A DNA stretch of 64,000 bases, taken from assembly GCF_043555835.1 (NCBI RefSeq), contig NZ_JBIGHV010000004.1:558001-622000 (forward strand). Direction: 5' to 3'. Below are positions 44,387-52,776 of this stretch, piece by piece (position 1 is the stretch's first letter; each line of letters begins with the position of its first letter). The notes under the pieces were generated by a model. It searched no databases. It was not told the origin of the DNA and was given only the letters and a program-made list of their open reading frames with translations. A program made the translations under genes and the position numbers. The stretch is from Pelomonas parva. Lineage in GTDB: Bacteria; Pseudomonadota; Gammaproteobacteria; Burkholderiales; Burkholderiaceae_C.

Positions 44387-44543
44387 AGCACGCGGCAAAA
44401 GCTTGCGAAATTTAGGTGACAGCAATCCGCCCAAGGACTAAACCGCTCGCGCGGTAGCCGCAACATCCGGCTCCATATCGGCTTCACCTACCGCTGACGT
44501 CGCCCCAACGCTCAACGGCCGGGAACCGCACACGTGGCCTGCT

Positions 44544-45593
44544 TCAAGCCGCCATCAACTGGCTGAAGAACTTCTCTCCACTCACCCGCGGCTTGTAGGC
44601 CGACACGGCCTTGGCGATGGCCGCGATGTGATCCGGCGTCGTGCCGCAGCAGCCGCCGGCGATGTTCAGGAAGCCGGCCTTGGCGAACTCGCCCACCAGG
44701 CGGGCCGTCACGTCGGGCGTCTCGTCGAAGCCGGTGTCGCTCATCGGGTTGGGCAGGCCGGCGTTGGGGTAGCAGCTGACCGCCACGTCGCCCGCCACCT
44801 TGGACAGTTCCTCGATGTAGGGCCGCATCAGCGTGGCACCCAGCGCGCAGTTCAGGCCGATGGCGATGGGGCGGGCGTGACGCACCGAGTGCCAGAAGGC
44901 CGTCACGGTCTGGCCGGACAGGATGCGGCCGGAGGCGTCCGTCACCGTGCCGGAGATGATGACCGGCAGGCGCTCGCCGGTGTCTTCCATCAGCTCGTCC
45001 AGCGCAAAGATGGCAGCCTTGGCGTTCAGCGTGTCGAAGATGGTCTCGACCAGGAAGACATCACAGCCGCCCTCCAGCAAGCCCTTGGCCTGCTGGTAGT
45101 AGGCGGCACGCAGCGTATCGAAGTCGACGTTGCGGGCGCCGGGGTCGTTGACGTCGGGGCTGATGGACGCCGTGCGCGGCGTGGGGCCCAGCGCGCCGGC
45201 CACGTAGCGGGGCTTGTCGGGCGTGGAGTACTTGTCGCAGGCCGCGCGGGCCAGCTTGGCGGCCTCGACGTTCATCTCGTAGGCCAGCCCGGCGAGGTCA
45301 TAGTCTTCCTGCGCGACGGTGGTGGCGCCGAAGGTGTTGGTCTCGATGAGGTCGGCGCCGGCGGCGAGGTATTGCTCGTGGATCTCCAGCAGCACGTCGG
45401 GCCGCGTGAACATCAGCATCTCGTTGTTGCCCTTCAAGTCCTTGTGATGGTCCTTGAAGCGCTCGCCCCGATAGTCGGCCTCGGTGAGCTTGTAGCGCTG
45501 GATCATGGTGCCCATGGCGCCGTCCAGGATGGCGATGCGGTTCTGCAGCAGGGCGGGCAGGCCTTGGGCGCGGGTGTAGGCGATGGGCTTCAT
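44544..45593 (-). CDS. metH: Homocysteine S-methyltransferase module (MetH N-terminal part)
   Basis: A 349-residue protein equal to the homocysteine-binding barrel of cobalamin-dependent methionine synthase: ILDGAMGTMIQRYKL at the start, ETNTFGATTVAQEDY, and the zinc ligands in GLNCALG and GGCCGT. The folate, cobalamin and reactivation domains of the about 1200-residue enzyme are absent. Many Burkholderiales encode MetH in two genes, which would explain this; the second part is not adjacent here. I chose the ATG at 45593. Confidence 0.87.
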   Translation of the reverse strand: MKPIAYTRAQGLPALLQNRIAILDGAMGTMIQRYKLTEADYRGERFKDHHKDLKGNNEMLMFTRPDVLLEIHEQYLAAGADLIETNTFGATTVAQEDYDLAGLAYEMNVEAAKLARAACDKYSTPDKPRYVAGALGPTPRTASISPDVNDPGARNVDFDTLRAAYYQQAKGLLEGGCDVFLVETIFDTLNAKAAIFALDELMEDTGERLPVIISGTVTDASGRILSGQTVTAFWHSVRHARPIAIGLNCALGATLMRPYIEELSKVAGDVAVSCYPNAGLPNPMSDTGFDETPDVTARLVGEFAKAGFLNIAGGCCGTTPDHIAAIAKAVSAYKPRVSGEKFFSQLMAA

Positions 45594-45622
45594 GCGCCCA
45601 TTTTCGCAGGCTCCGCGAGCCC

Positions 45623-46519
45623 CTAGTCGCGCCTGAAGAACTCTGCCGCCTCGGCCAGCACCACCTCGGGCGCCTCCTCGGCGATGTAGTGGCCGCTGTC
45701 CACGGCGCGGCCCGTGACGTTCTCGGCCGCCGCCTGCCAGAGCTTCAGCGGCTCGAAGCAGCGGCCGACGACGCCGTTGGCGCCCCACAGCACGCGCAGC
45801 GGCTGGGTGACGCGTTGGCCGGCGTCGCAGTCGGCACGGTCGTGGGCCAGGTCGATGCCGGCACCGGCGCGGTAGTCGGCACAGATGGCCGCTGCGGTGC
45901 CGGGCTTGGCAATGCAGCGCTCGTACTCGGCCCAGGCGTCTGGCCCGAAGAAGCCGCCGCCCCGCCGGCCCATGCCGTCGCGCAAATAGGCCAGCGGGTC
46001 GGCCTCGATCAGGCGCTCCGGCAACGGCGCCGGCTGGATCAGGAAGAACCAGTGCCAGTAGGCCCGCGCGAAGGCCTCGGTCGTGCCCTCGTACATGGCC
46101 AGCGTGGGCGCGATGTCCAGCAGCATCAGCCGCGTGACGACTTGCGGGTGGTCCAGCGCCAGCCGGTGCGCGACACGGGCGCCTCGGTCATGGGCCAGCA
46201 CGGCGAAGCGCTCGTGGCCCAGCGACTGCATCAGCGCCACCGCATCCAGCGCCATCTCGCGCTTGGCATAGGCCGCGCTGCCCTCGCCCGCCGCCGGCCG
46301 GTCGCTGTCGCCATAACCGCGCAAGTCCATCAACACGACGCGGCGGCTCTGCGCCAGCACGGGCGCCACGCGGTGCCACATCGCCATCGTCTGCGGGTGG
46401 CCGTGCAGCAGCAGCAGCGGCTGCCGGCCCGAATCCGCCGGGCCGCCCTGGCGGGCGAACAGCGTGACGCCGTCGCGCTGGATGGTCAGAGGTTGCAAGC
46501 CGTTCCACATGCCGCGCAT
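45623..46519 (-). CDS. Alpha/beta hydrolase, haloacetate dehalogenase-like
   Basis: A 298-residue alpha/beta hydrolase. The nucleophile is an aspartate, D111, in LAHDRGARV, followed by two arginines (R112, R115) as in fluoroacetate/haloacetate dehalogenases. HGHPQT is the oxyanion segment, YWHWFFLIQP supplies the halide/aromatic pocket, and GHYIAEEAP carries the catalytic histidine. Haloacetate hydrolysis is therefore possible, but related enzymes act on other substrates. The start at 46519 or 46510 is uncertain; the long upstream frame is not coding. It lies 29 bases upstream of the metH module. Confidence 0.78.
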   Translation of the reverse strand: MRGMWNGLQPLTIQRDGVTLFARQGGPADSGRQPLLLLHGHPQTMAMWHRVAPVLAQSRRVVLMDLRGYGDSDRPAAGEGSAAYAKREMALDAVALMQSLGHERFAVLAHDRGARVAHRLALDHPQVVTRLMLLDIAPTLAMYEGTTEAFARAYWHWFFLIQPAPLPERLIEADPLAYLRDGMGRRGGGFFGPDAWAEYERCIAKPGTAAAICADYRAGAGIDLAHDRADCDAGQRVTQPLRVLWGANGVVGRCFEPLKLWQAAAENVTGRAVDSGHYIAEEAPEVVLAEAAEFFRRD

Positions 46520-46790
46520 TGTGGGCTGCGGGAACGCCGGGCCGGTTCCCGCGATGCTGCGCGCCCTGGTTTGGGAGGGCCTGCAAGGCGCGAAGCGCAG
46601 CCATGGCGCCGGCCATGGCGAGCATTTGCAACGCCGCAGGCTGCCCAAAGCAGGGATGCGCTGCGCGCGAGGGACTGGCGCGGCGTTTCCCTCGATATAA
46701 GCTTTGGTTATGCCCCCTGCCCTCGCGCGCGCTTCGCACCCGGCCACGCACGCCGAACAATCCCCTCGCCTGCACTCCCCTTCCGCCGTC
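46520..46790. promoter_or_regulatory. Divergent intergenic region upstream of the dipeptide operon
   Basis: This 271-bp gap separates the dehalogenase-like gene (minus) from the peptide-binding-protein operon (plus). The only distinct signal is ATAAGCTTTGGTTAT at 46697-46711 with a TATAAG-like element. The rest (46520-46690) looks like featureless GC-rich DNA in which I see no gene. Confidence 0.4.
46697..46711 (+). promoter_or_regulatory. Candidate LysR binding site
   Basis: ATAA-N7-TTAT (46697-46711) is an inverted repeat of the LysR T-N11-A class. It lies 79 bp upstream of the ATG of the peptide-binding-protein operon, whose second gene encodes a LysR regulator, so autoregulation is likely. 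By eye only. Confidence 0.45.
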
Positions 46791-48368
46791 ATGAAGACTC
46801 TTCTGCTGTCCGCCTCCCTCGCGCTGCTGACGCCGCTGGCCGCCCAGGCCCAAGGCAAGCCGCTGATCTACTGCGCCGACGCCAGCCCCGAGGGCTTCGA
46901 CCCCGGCCTGTGGGACAGCGCCAGCACCAACATCGTCAGCGCACAGATGTTCGACGGGCTGCTGGGCTTCAAGCGGCCGACGACCGAGCTGACTCCCAAG
47001 CTGGCGACGAGCTACGAGATCTCGCCGGACGCCAAGACTTTCACGTTCAAGCTGCGCTCCGGCGTGAAGTTCCACAGCACGCCGTGGTTCAAGCCCTCGC
47101 GCGACTTCAACGCCGACGACGTGGTGTTCACGTTCAGCCGCTTCGTCGACCCGAATCACCCGTTCAACAAGGCCTTCCCGGCCGTCTTCGTCTACCCGCA
47201 GAACCTGGGCCTGTCCAAGCTCATCGCCGGCATCGACAAGGTGGACGCACAGACGGTGCGTTTCCGCCTGCACCAGCCCAATGTCACCTTCATCGCCAAC
47301 TTCGCCTTCGGCTGGGCCGGCATCCACTCCGCCGAGTACGCAGCCCAGCTGCTGAAGGCCGGCAAGGCCAGCCAGATCAATGTGCATCCGGTCGGCACCG
47401 GCCCGTTCCTGTTCAAGAGCTACGCCAAGGACGACGTGCTGCGCATGACGGCCAACCCCGATTACTGGGGCGGCAAGCAGCCCACCACCAACCTCGTCTT
47501 CAGCATCAGCCGCGAGCCCAATGTGCGCGTGCAGAAGATCGCCGCCGGCGAATGCCATGTGACGGCGGCGGTGCGCGACGTGGACATCGCGGGCCTGACC
47601 GGCAACGCCAACGTCAGCATCGAGAAGATCCAGGCGCTGAACATCTCCTACCTGGGCTTCAACCTGAAGAAGGCGCCCACCGACAAGCGCGAGGTGCGCG
47701 AGGCGCTGGACATCGCCATCGACCGCGACGCCATCTTCAAGGCGCTGTTCCCGCGTGGCGACGCGATGCAGGCCGTCAGCGCCTTCCCGCCCGCCATCCC
47801 GGGCTACAACAAGAAGCTGAAGAACGAGTTCGACCCGGCCAAGGCCAAGGCGCTGCTGGCCAAGGCGGGCTTTCCGAACGGCTTCGAGATCGACCTCTGG
47901 GCCCTGCCCGTACAGCGGCCCACCAACCCCAACGGCCAGCTGATGGCCCAGCTCATCCAGCAGGACTGGGCCAAGATCGGCGTCAAGGCCAGCATCAAGA
48001 CCTTCGAGTGGGGCGAGTACCTCAAGCGCGCCAACAACGGCGAGCACAACGTCTACATGAGCGGCTGGAGCGGCGAGACCGGCGACGCCGACGACTTCCT
48101 GACGCCCAACCTCAGCTGCGCGGCCAACAAGAGCGGCATCAAGTTCTGCAACGCCGAGTTCGAGAAGCTCATCGACGAGGCCCGCGCCACGCCCGACCAG
48201 AAGAAGCGCATCGCGCTCTACGAGAAGGCCCAGGAGATCTTCAAGCGCGAGCGGCCGTGGATCACGATGGCACATTCGACGGTCTACATCCCGGTGCGCA
48301 AGGACGTGGTGGGGTTCAAGATGGCGCCGAATGGCAGCGTCGACTTCGAAGGCGTTTACCGTAAATGA
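46791..48368 (+). CDS. Periplasmic peptide-binding protein of an ABC transporter (DppA type)
   Basis: A 525-residue solute-binding protein of cluster C (family 5). Signal peptide MKTLLLSASLALLTPLAAQAQ. The mature start KPLIYCADASPEGFDPGLWDSAST and ELTPKLATSYEISPDAKTFTFKLRSGVKFHST are typical of DppA-like dipeptide binders. No permease or ATPase genes follow. Instead a LysR gene and a VanX-type dipeptidase gene are translationally coupled to it, suggesting D-Ala-D-Ala or a related dipeptide as ligand. That ligand is inference. Confidence 0.9.
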   Translation: MKTLLLSASLALLTPLAAQAQGKPLIYCADASPEGFDPGLWDSASTNIVSAQMFDGLLGFKRPTTELTPKLATSYEISPDAKTFTFKLRSGVKFHSTPWFKPSRDFNADDVVFTFSRFVDPNHPFNKAFPAVFVYPQNLGLSKLIAGIDKVDAQTVRFRLHQPNVTFIANFAFGWAGIHSAEYAAQLLKAGKASQINVHPVGTGPFLFKSYAKDDVLRMTANPDYWGGKQPTTNLVFSISREPNVRVQKIAAGECHVTAAVRDVDIAGLTGNANVSIEKIQALNISYLGFNLKKAPTDKREVREALDIAIDRDAIFKALFPRGDAMQAVSAFPPAIPGYNKKLKNEFDPAKAKALLAKAGFPNGFEIDLWALPVQRPTNPNGQLMAQLIQQDWAKIGVKASIKTFEWGEYLKRANNGEHNVYMSGWSGETGDADDFLTPNLSCAANKSGIKFCNAEFEKLIDEARATPDQKKRIALYEKAQEIFKRERPWITMAHSTVYIPVRKDVVGFKMAPNGSVDFEGVYRK

Positions 48369-49264
48369 GGCTTCGCCATATAGAGGTCTTCCACGCCATC
48401 ATGCAGGCCGGCACCATCAGCGGTGCCGCGCAGCTGCTGCACATCTCGCAGCCCGCCGTCACCAAGGTCTTGCAGCACTGCGAGCTGCAACTGGGCATGG
48501 CGCTGTTCGACCGCGTGCGCGGCAAGCTCTACCCGACGCCCGAGGCGCAGCGCCTGTTTGTCGAGATCGACAAGCTCAACCGCGACCTCGTCGGCATCCG
48601 CCGCCTGGCCGCCAACCTGAAGAGCGGCGAGGCCGAGCAGGTGCGGCTGGTCGCCACACCGGCGCTGGCCACAGCCATCGTGCCGGCGGCGATGACGCCC
48701 TGGTGCAAGGCCTTCCCGCAGGCGAGCTGCTCGCTGGCCACGCACCACACGCGCGAGATCGTCTCGGCGCTGCTGCTCGGCGAGGCGGACCTGGCGCTGT
48801 CGCTGCAGGACCCGCGCCACCCCGGCATCAAGGCCGAGGTCATCGCCAGCGGCGCGATGGTGGCGCTGTGCCCGCTGGGCAGCCCGGAGGCTGAAGGTGA
48901 GGGCCCGCTCGGCCTGGCCGACATCCGCACCGAGATCGTCGGCCTGCAGAGCGACGACCCGCTGGCCGGCCTGCTCCACCACGCGGGCGAGGCGCTCGGC
49001 CAGCCGCTCGCGAGCCGCATCACCGTGCAGACCTACCAGCTCGCGCGCGCGCTGGTGGAAGCCGGTGTCGGCATGACGCTGGTGGACCCATTCACCGCCG
49101 CCAGCGCCGACCTCGCCAAGGTGCGCGTGCGCCCGCTGGCACCGCAGGTCGCCGTGCACCTCTACCTGCTCAGCGCCGCCAGCGCGCCGCTGGGCCAGGC
49201 GTCGCGGCGACTCGTCAAGTTCATCACTGCGGCTGCGCACGCCCACCTCGCGAGGCTGCCGTGA
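48365..49264 (+). CDS. LysR family regulator of the dipeptide operon
   Basis: A 299-residue LTTR. The DNA-binding domain is MRLRHIEVFHAIMQAGTISGAAQLLHISQPAVTKVLQHCE, with an effector domain from about 90. ATGA overlap with the binding-protein stop, and GTGA overlap with the next gene, place it in the middle of the operon rather than divergent, which is unusual for LysR genes. It most likely senses a peptidoglycan-derived peptide or D-alanine and acts at the site near 46697. Confidence 0.88.
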   Translation: MRLRHIEVFHAIMQAGTISGAAQLLHISQPAVTKVLQHCELQLGMALFDRVRGKLYPTPEAQRLFVEIDKLNRDLVGIRRLAANLKSGEAEQVRLVATPALATAIVPAAMTPWCKAFPQASCSLATHHTREIVSALLLGEADLALSLQDPRHPGIKAEVIASGAMVALCPLGSPEAEGEGPLGLADIRTEIVGLQSDDPLAGLLHHAGEALGQPLASRITVQTYQLARALVEAGVGMTLVDPFTAASADLAKVRVRPLAPQVAVHLYLLSAASAPLGQASRRLVKFITAAAHAHLARLP

Positions 49265-49866
49265 TCGCCATCGAAGACATCGCCAGTCATCCCGATTTCC
49301 GACCGCTGGCCAGCCTGCAACACGGCATAGCCACCGACCTGCGCTACGCGACCGCCGACAACTTCGTCGGCCACTCCGTCTACGCCGGCATCGACTGCGC
49401 CTGGCTGCGCCGCGAGGCTGCGGACGCGCTGGAGCATGCCGCCGCCTGGCTGCAAGAACGCCGCCGCGGCTACCGACTGCTGGTGCTGGACGCGCTGCGC
49501 CCGCAGCGCGTCCAGCAGCGCCTGTGGGACGAGCTGCAGGGCACGCCGCTGACGATGTACCTCGCCCACCCCGAGCGCGGCTCCATCCACAGCTTCGGCA
49601 TGGCGGTGGACATCACGCTGCTGGACCCGGCCGGCCGCGAGGTCGACATGGGGTCAGGTTTTGACGAGATGACGCTGGCCTCCCACCCCGACCACGAGGC
49701 CGAGCACCTGGCGCTGGGCGCGCTGACGCCGCAACACCTCGTCGAGCGCGGCTGGCTGCGCGCGGCGATGCGCGAGGCAGGGTTCCACGGCATTGCCACC
49801 GAGTGGTGGCACTTCGACTTCGGCGACCGCGTGGCGGTCAGGCGGGATTTGCCGAGGGTGCTGTAG
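49261..49866 (+). CDS. VanX-type D-alanyl-D-alanine dipeptidase
   Basis: A 201-residue zinc dipeptidase of the M15 family. H110 and D117 in GSIHSFGMAVD, and H184 in EWWHF, are the zinc ligands; E181 is the catalytic base and R80 matches the transition-state arginine of VanX. It splits D-Ala-D-Ala to free D-alanine. The start is GTG 49261, overlapping the LysR stop. There is no signal peptide, so it acts on imported or cytoplasmic dipeptide, like DdpX of enteric bacteria. The TAG stop lies in a repeat element. Confidence 0.9.
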   Translation: MIAIEDIASHPDFRPLASLQHGIATDLRYATADNFVGHSVYAGIDCAWLRREAADALEHAAAWLQERRRGYRLLVLDALRPQRVQQRLWDELQGTPLTMYLAHPERGSIHSFGMAVDITLLDPAGREVDMGSGFDEMTLASHPDHEAEHLALGALTPQHLVERGWLRAAMREAGFHGIATEWWHFDFGDRVAVRRDLPRVL

Positions 49867-49954
49867 GGCGGGTCATGACCCGCTGTTTAGGTGCGGGATC
49901 GGGAACCAGGTGGCGGGTTGTCGCCCACGAACGGCGGGTCGCGACCCGCCCTAC
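49863..49954. repeat. REP-like palindromic repeat element
   Basis: GTAGGGCGGGTC (49863-49874) and its reverse complement GACCCGCCCTAC (49943-49954) bound a 92-bp element. Inside are two perfect palindromes: GCGGGTCATGACCCGC (49868-49883) and GGCGGGTCGCGACCCGCC (49933-49950). The ends supply the TAG stops of both convergent neighbours. It resembles REP/BIME elements found between convergent genes and may act as a bidirectional transcription end. Confidence 0.75.
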
Positions 49955-50343
49955 CCGGGCTGGTGACAAGCCACGCACAGCTTGTTGCCATCCGGGTCGC
50001 GGAAGTAGGCGCCGTAGTAGTGGGCGTGGTACTCGGGCCGCAGGCCAGGCGGGCCTTCGCAGCTGCCGCCTTGGGCCAGGGCCAGCGCATGGACCTCGTC
50101 CACCTGGGCCCGCGAGCGCGCGAGAAATGCCACCATCTGGCCATTGCCCGGCTGGTGCGGCTGCTGGTTGAAGGGCTGGCCGATCAGGAACAGCGGCCGA
50201 GGGTCGGGCGACGACTGCCAGCCGGCCCACGGCCGCTCGTCGTTCTGGAAACGGAACTGGACGTCCAGCGCGTCGAGCACGGGCTTGTAGAACTTCAAGG
50301 CGCGCTCGAAGTCGGAGACGCCGACCATGATGTGTGAGAACAC
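49951..50343 (-). CDS. VOC family (glyoxalase-like) protein
   Basis: A 130-residue VOC-superfamily protein: FSHIMVGVSDFERALKFYKPVLDALDVQFRF at the start, a central GNGQMVAFLARSRAQVDEVHALALAQGG and a closing YYGAYFRDPDGNKLCVACH. It has the size and pattern of many uncharacterised small VOC proteins. The likely start is GTG 50343, which begins exactly at the conserved strand; no ATG fits. The TAG stop is provided by the repeat element. Confidence 0.8.
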   Translation of the reverse strand: MFSHIMVGVSDFERALKFYKPVLDALDVQFRFQNDERPWAGWQSSPDPRPLFLIGQPFNQQPHQPGNGQMVAFLARSRAQVDEVHALALAQGGSCEGPPGLRPEYHAHYYGAYFRDPDGNKLCVACHQPG

Positions 50344-50395
50344 GGAATGCCTGCCTTCTCGGGATGGGGGACAAGCGTAGCCGGCGGACCGCGCC

Positions 50396-50668
50396 CTACA
50401 CGGCGGCCCATTCCGACTGCGTGATGCCGAATGCCTGCTCTGCGCAGGCAAGCGCCTCTTGCACGGTCTCATGCCACGAATCTGCGGCATAGCGCCCATC
50501 CAAGGATTGGTAGACCAGCAGGAAGTTCTTGCGGCCATCGTCGGTGACCTCGAATCGAAACTCGATCTCGAGCGCGTTGTCGTCATCAGGATCGGCCGGG
50601 GACCAGCCGCTGTTCGGATGCTCGAGGATGCGCACGACCCGTCGCGCGACGGTTGCATAGGTTTTCAT
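50396..50668 (-). CDS. Small hypothetical protein
   Basis: A 90-residue acidic soluble protein (MKTYATVARRVVRILEHPNSGWSPAD at the start), with strands around EIEFRFEV and NFLLVYQSL and a C-terminal helix. No family recognised. It lies 52 bases from the VOC gene on the same strand. Its regular amino-acid composition and defined start support a real gene. Confidence 0.5.
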   Translation of the reverse strand: MKTYATVARRVVRILEHPNSGWSPADPDDDNALEIEFRFEVTDDGRKNFLLVYQSLDGRYAADSWHETVQEALACAEQAFGITQSEWAAV

Positions 50669-50752
50669 TGTTGAATCGCCTCACTTGTCTTTGTCGACAG
50701 CCGCCGCCGGATGAAGCCGGAGCGACCGTCGCGTGCATTTGATGGGCCGTGA

Positions 50753-51013
50753 CTATGCCCAGGCGATCAGCCCCACGGCCAGCGCGACGTAGAAAGCCAG
50801 CCCAGTCAGCAACAGGCCTACCCGCGTGATGACGCGTCGGCCGTCACGCCTGAACGAGAGCGCGCCGGCCATGCCGTGGACGCGGCCTTCGCGGGCGCCG
50901 AGTTGCTCGCCACGCCAGCGCCCGAAACTGGCCAGCGAGACGACCGCACGGCCAGTGCCAATCAGCAGCAGCTCGACCACAAGCCATGCCGCAAAGATCA
51001 ACAGTTCATCCAT
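50753..51013 (-). CDS. Small membrane protein, function unknown
   Basis: An 86-residue protein with two membrane segments (about 3-22 and 65-85) separated by a basic loop (GRWRGEQLGAREGRVHG). No family recognised. It begins 12 bases after the C13 peptidase stop on the same strand, with GAGG/AGG-like bases upstream, so it is probably the third gene of the DUF1653-peptidase operon and might interact with the peptidase in the membrane. Confidence 0.6.
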   Translation of the reverse strand: MDELLIFAAWLVVELLLIGTGRAVVSLASFGRWRGEQLGAREGRVHGMAGALSFRRDGRRVITRVGLLLTGLAFYVALAVGLIAWA

Positions 51014-51025
51014 GCGACGCCTGCC

Positions 51026-52495
51026 TCAACGCTTGCCCAGCTCGGCTTCCAGCCGATCCAGCACGCGCCGCACGCCTGCCCCCTCGCTGATCTGCGGATT
51101 CGAGTACCCGTCGCTCTTGCCCGCCTCCTGCTCCCGCACCGCGATGACCTTGCGCGCCGCCGCGTGCGCCTCGGCGAAGGACCAGGTCTTGCGCAACTCC
51201 TCCTCGTACATCGCCCGGCCAAAGAAGGTCAGCTCGGACAGCTTGCCGCAGCCGTAGGAGGTGTGGTCGGCGTCGGCCGCCGTCATGACCAGCGTGCCGT
51301 CGTCGGCCAGCGGCGGTATCCAACTGCCGGAGTAGCAGGCAGACACCGACACCACGCGCCAGCGCACGCCGGCTTCGTCCAGCCAGCGCTTCAGCAGCTC
51401 GGGCGTCATTGGCCCGGTCTGCATGGGCGAGGTGTCCGCCGCCAGCTTGCCGTCGGCGCCGCCGTGCGACGTGAGGTGCAGGAAGAGCACATCGCGCTCG
51501 CGGTCCATGACCGTCGCGATGTGGGCGATGGCCTTGCGCAGGTGCAGCGGCGTGGCCCATGGCAGCGTCGTCACGGTGGCGGGGTTCACCACCAGTTCCA
51601 CCAGCCGGCCGTCGGCGCCAAAGCGCTCGCGCATCGTCTTCGCGACAACGGCGCTCTCGCGCATGAAGACGTCCTCGGACGCATAGGGCGCGTAGGTCAG
51701 CGCGTAGACGTTGACGCGGCCGGGCGCGGGGGGCTGCAGGCCGGCGAGTGCCCGGGCCAGCAGTTGCGGCTGCGCGTCGACGACCTCGTCGGTCAACGGC
51801 AGGCCGGCCCAGGCGTCCGGGTCGGGCGCCGGCTCGGACCACCAGAACGTCGTCGGCGCGAGCCAGCTGGAAATGGCCAGCGCCAGCGGCATCACCAGCA
51901 GGACGGCGACGCGCGCCAGCCCGCCCGCCGCGAAGCGCCACAGCAACGCGATCTGCGCGAACCCAAGCCAGGCGATGCTGAGCAGCCAGGACGCCCAGTA
52001 CACGCTCTCCGGCCACGCATCCACCGGGCCCAGCGCCGCGCTCAGCGCCAGCACGGCGGCGCCGTCGACCCAGGCCAGCAGCAGGCCGGCGCTCCAGGCC
52101 AGTGCCAGCAGCGTGGCCGCTGTGGGCGCGGGGGGCTCGGTGGTGCGGGCGGACCTGGCCACGATCCAGCAGAGCCAGGCCATCAGCGCAAAGTCCGTCC
52201 AGCCGTGCAGGAAGCTGCGCCACAGCAGCGTCGGGCTGCCCTCCGTCACCATGCGCTGCACGGCGACAGCGCTCAGCAGCAGCGCCGCGGCCAACACCGC
52301 CAGCGTCAGCGGCCGCGCCTCCAGGCCCTGCCAGCGCGGCGCGCGCAAGGTCAGCACCCGTGCGCCTTCGCGCAGCCAGGCCAGTCCGCCCGTCGTCGCG
52401 GTCGCTGTCGTCACCGTTGTCGCTTCGCTTGCGAACTCGGGCGGCACCTGCGGCAAGTCTGCCGGCAGTCCTGGCGCCTGTTCTTCCACATCCAT
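51026..52495 (-). CDS. Membrane-anchored C13 (legumain-like) cysteine peptidase
   Basis: A 489-residue protein. An N-terminal cytoplasmic stretch is followed by about five membrane segments (about 62-80, 98-115, 127-155, 165-187 and 195-212), then a C-terminal caspase-fold domain (about 255-489). The catalytic dyad is H344 in LHLTSHGGADGK and C387 in VSVSACYSGSW, with the C13/clan CD pattern of hydrophobic strand before each residue. Legumain-type peptidases cleave after Asn/Asp; the bacterial substrate is unknown. It lies 13 bases after a DUF1653 gene. Confidence 0.83.
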   Translation of the reverse strand: MDVEEQAPGLPADLPQVPPEFASEATTVTTATATTGGLAWLREGARVLTLRAPRWQGLEARPLTLAVLAAALLLSAVAVQRMVTEGSPTLLWRSFLHGWTDFALMAWLCWIVARSARTTEPPAPTAATLLALAWSAGLLLAWVDGAAVLALSAALGPVDAWPESVYWASWLLSIAWLGFAQIALLWRFAAGGLARVAVLLVMPLALAISSWLAPTTFWWSEPAPDPDAWAGLPLTDEVVDAQPQLLARALAGLQPPAPGRVNVYALTYAPYASEDVFMRESAVVAKTMRERFGADGRLVELVVNPATVTTLPWATPLHLRKAIAHIATVMDRERDVLFLHLTSHGGADGKLAADTSPMQTGPMTPELLKRWLDEAGVRWRVVSVSACYSGSWIPPLADDGTLVMTAADADHTSYGCGKLSELTFFGRAMYEEELRKTWSFAEAHAAARKVIAVREQEAGKSDGYSNPQISEGAGVRRVLDRLEAELGKR

Positions 52496-52508
52496 TCTTC
52501 AGCCCTCC

Positions 52509-52745
52509 CTAGCCAGCGATGCGCTCGAAGCGCTTGCGCACGACGCCGTCCACCTCCAGCGTGCCCGTGAACATGTCGAACGGCCGCACCCACCAGCCGC
52601 TGTCGTTGTACAGCGGCCGGTAGACGACCAGCGCCTCCAGCGTCTCGCTGTGGCGGGCCACGCCCATCACTTCGTAGTCGAGGCCCTTGTAATGCCGGTA
52701 GCGGCCAGGGGCGATGGCGGGCAGGGGCGGCAGGTCGTTGCTCAT
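52509..52745 (-). CDS. DUF1653 family protein
   Basis: A 78-residue soluble protein with the DUF1653 signature: GRYRHYKGLDYEVMGVARHSETLEALVVYRPLYNDSGWWVRPFDMF. The family forms a small SH3-like beta barrel of unknown function. The ATG at 52745 begins just before the conserved part. It is the first gene of a minus-strand trio with the C13 peptidase and a small membrane protein. Confidence 0.85.
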   Translation of the reverse strand: MSNDLPPLPAIAPGRYRHYKGLDYEVMGVARHSETLEALVVYRPLYNDSGWWVRPFDMFTGTLEVDGVVRKRFERIAG

Positions 52746-52776
52746 GCGCGCATTGGACCTCAGCGACACTGGCGCG

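Noticed and set aside
49261..49866. VanX as evidence of vancomycin resistance
   Set aside because: No VanH, VanA or VanRS homologues are near. The gene is coupled to a peptide-binding protein and LysR regulator, which fits dipeptide use instead.
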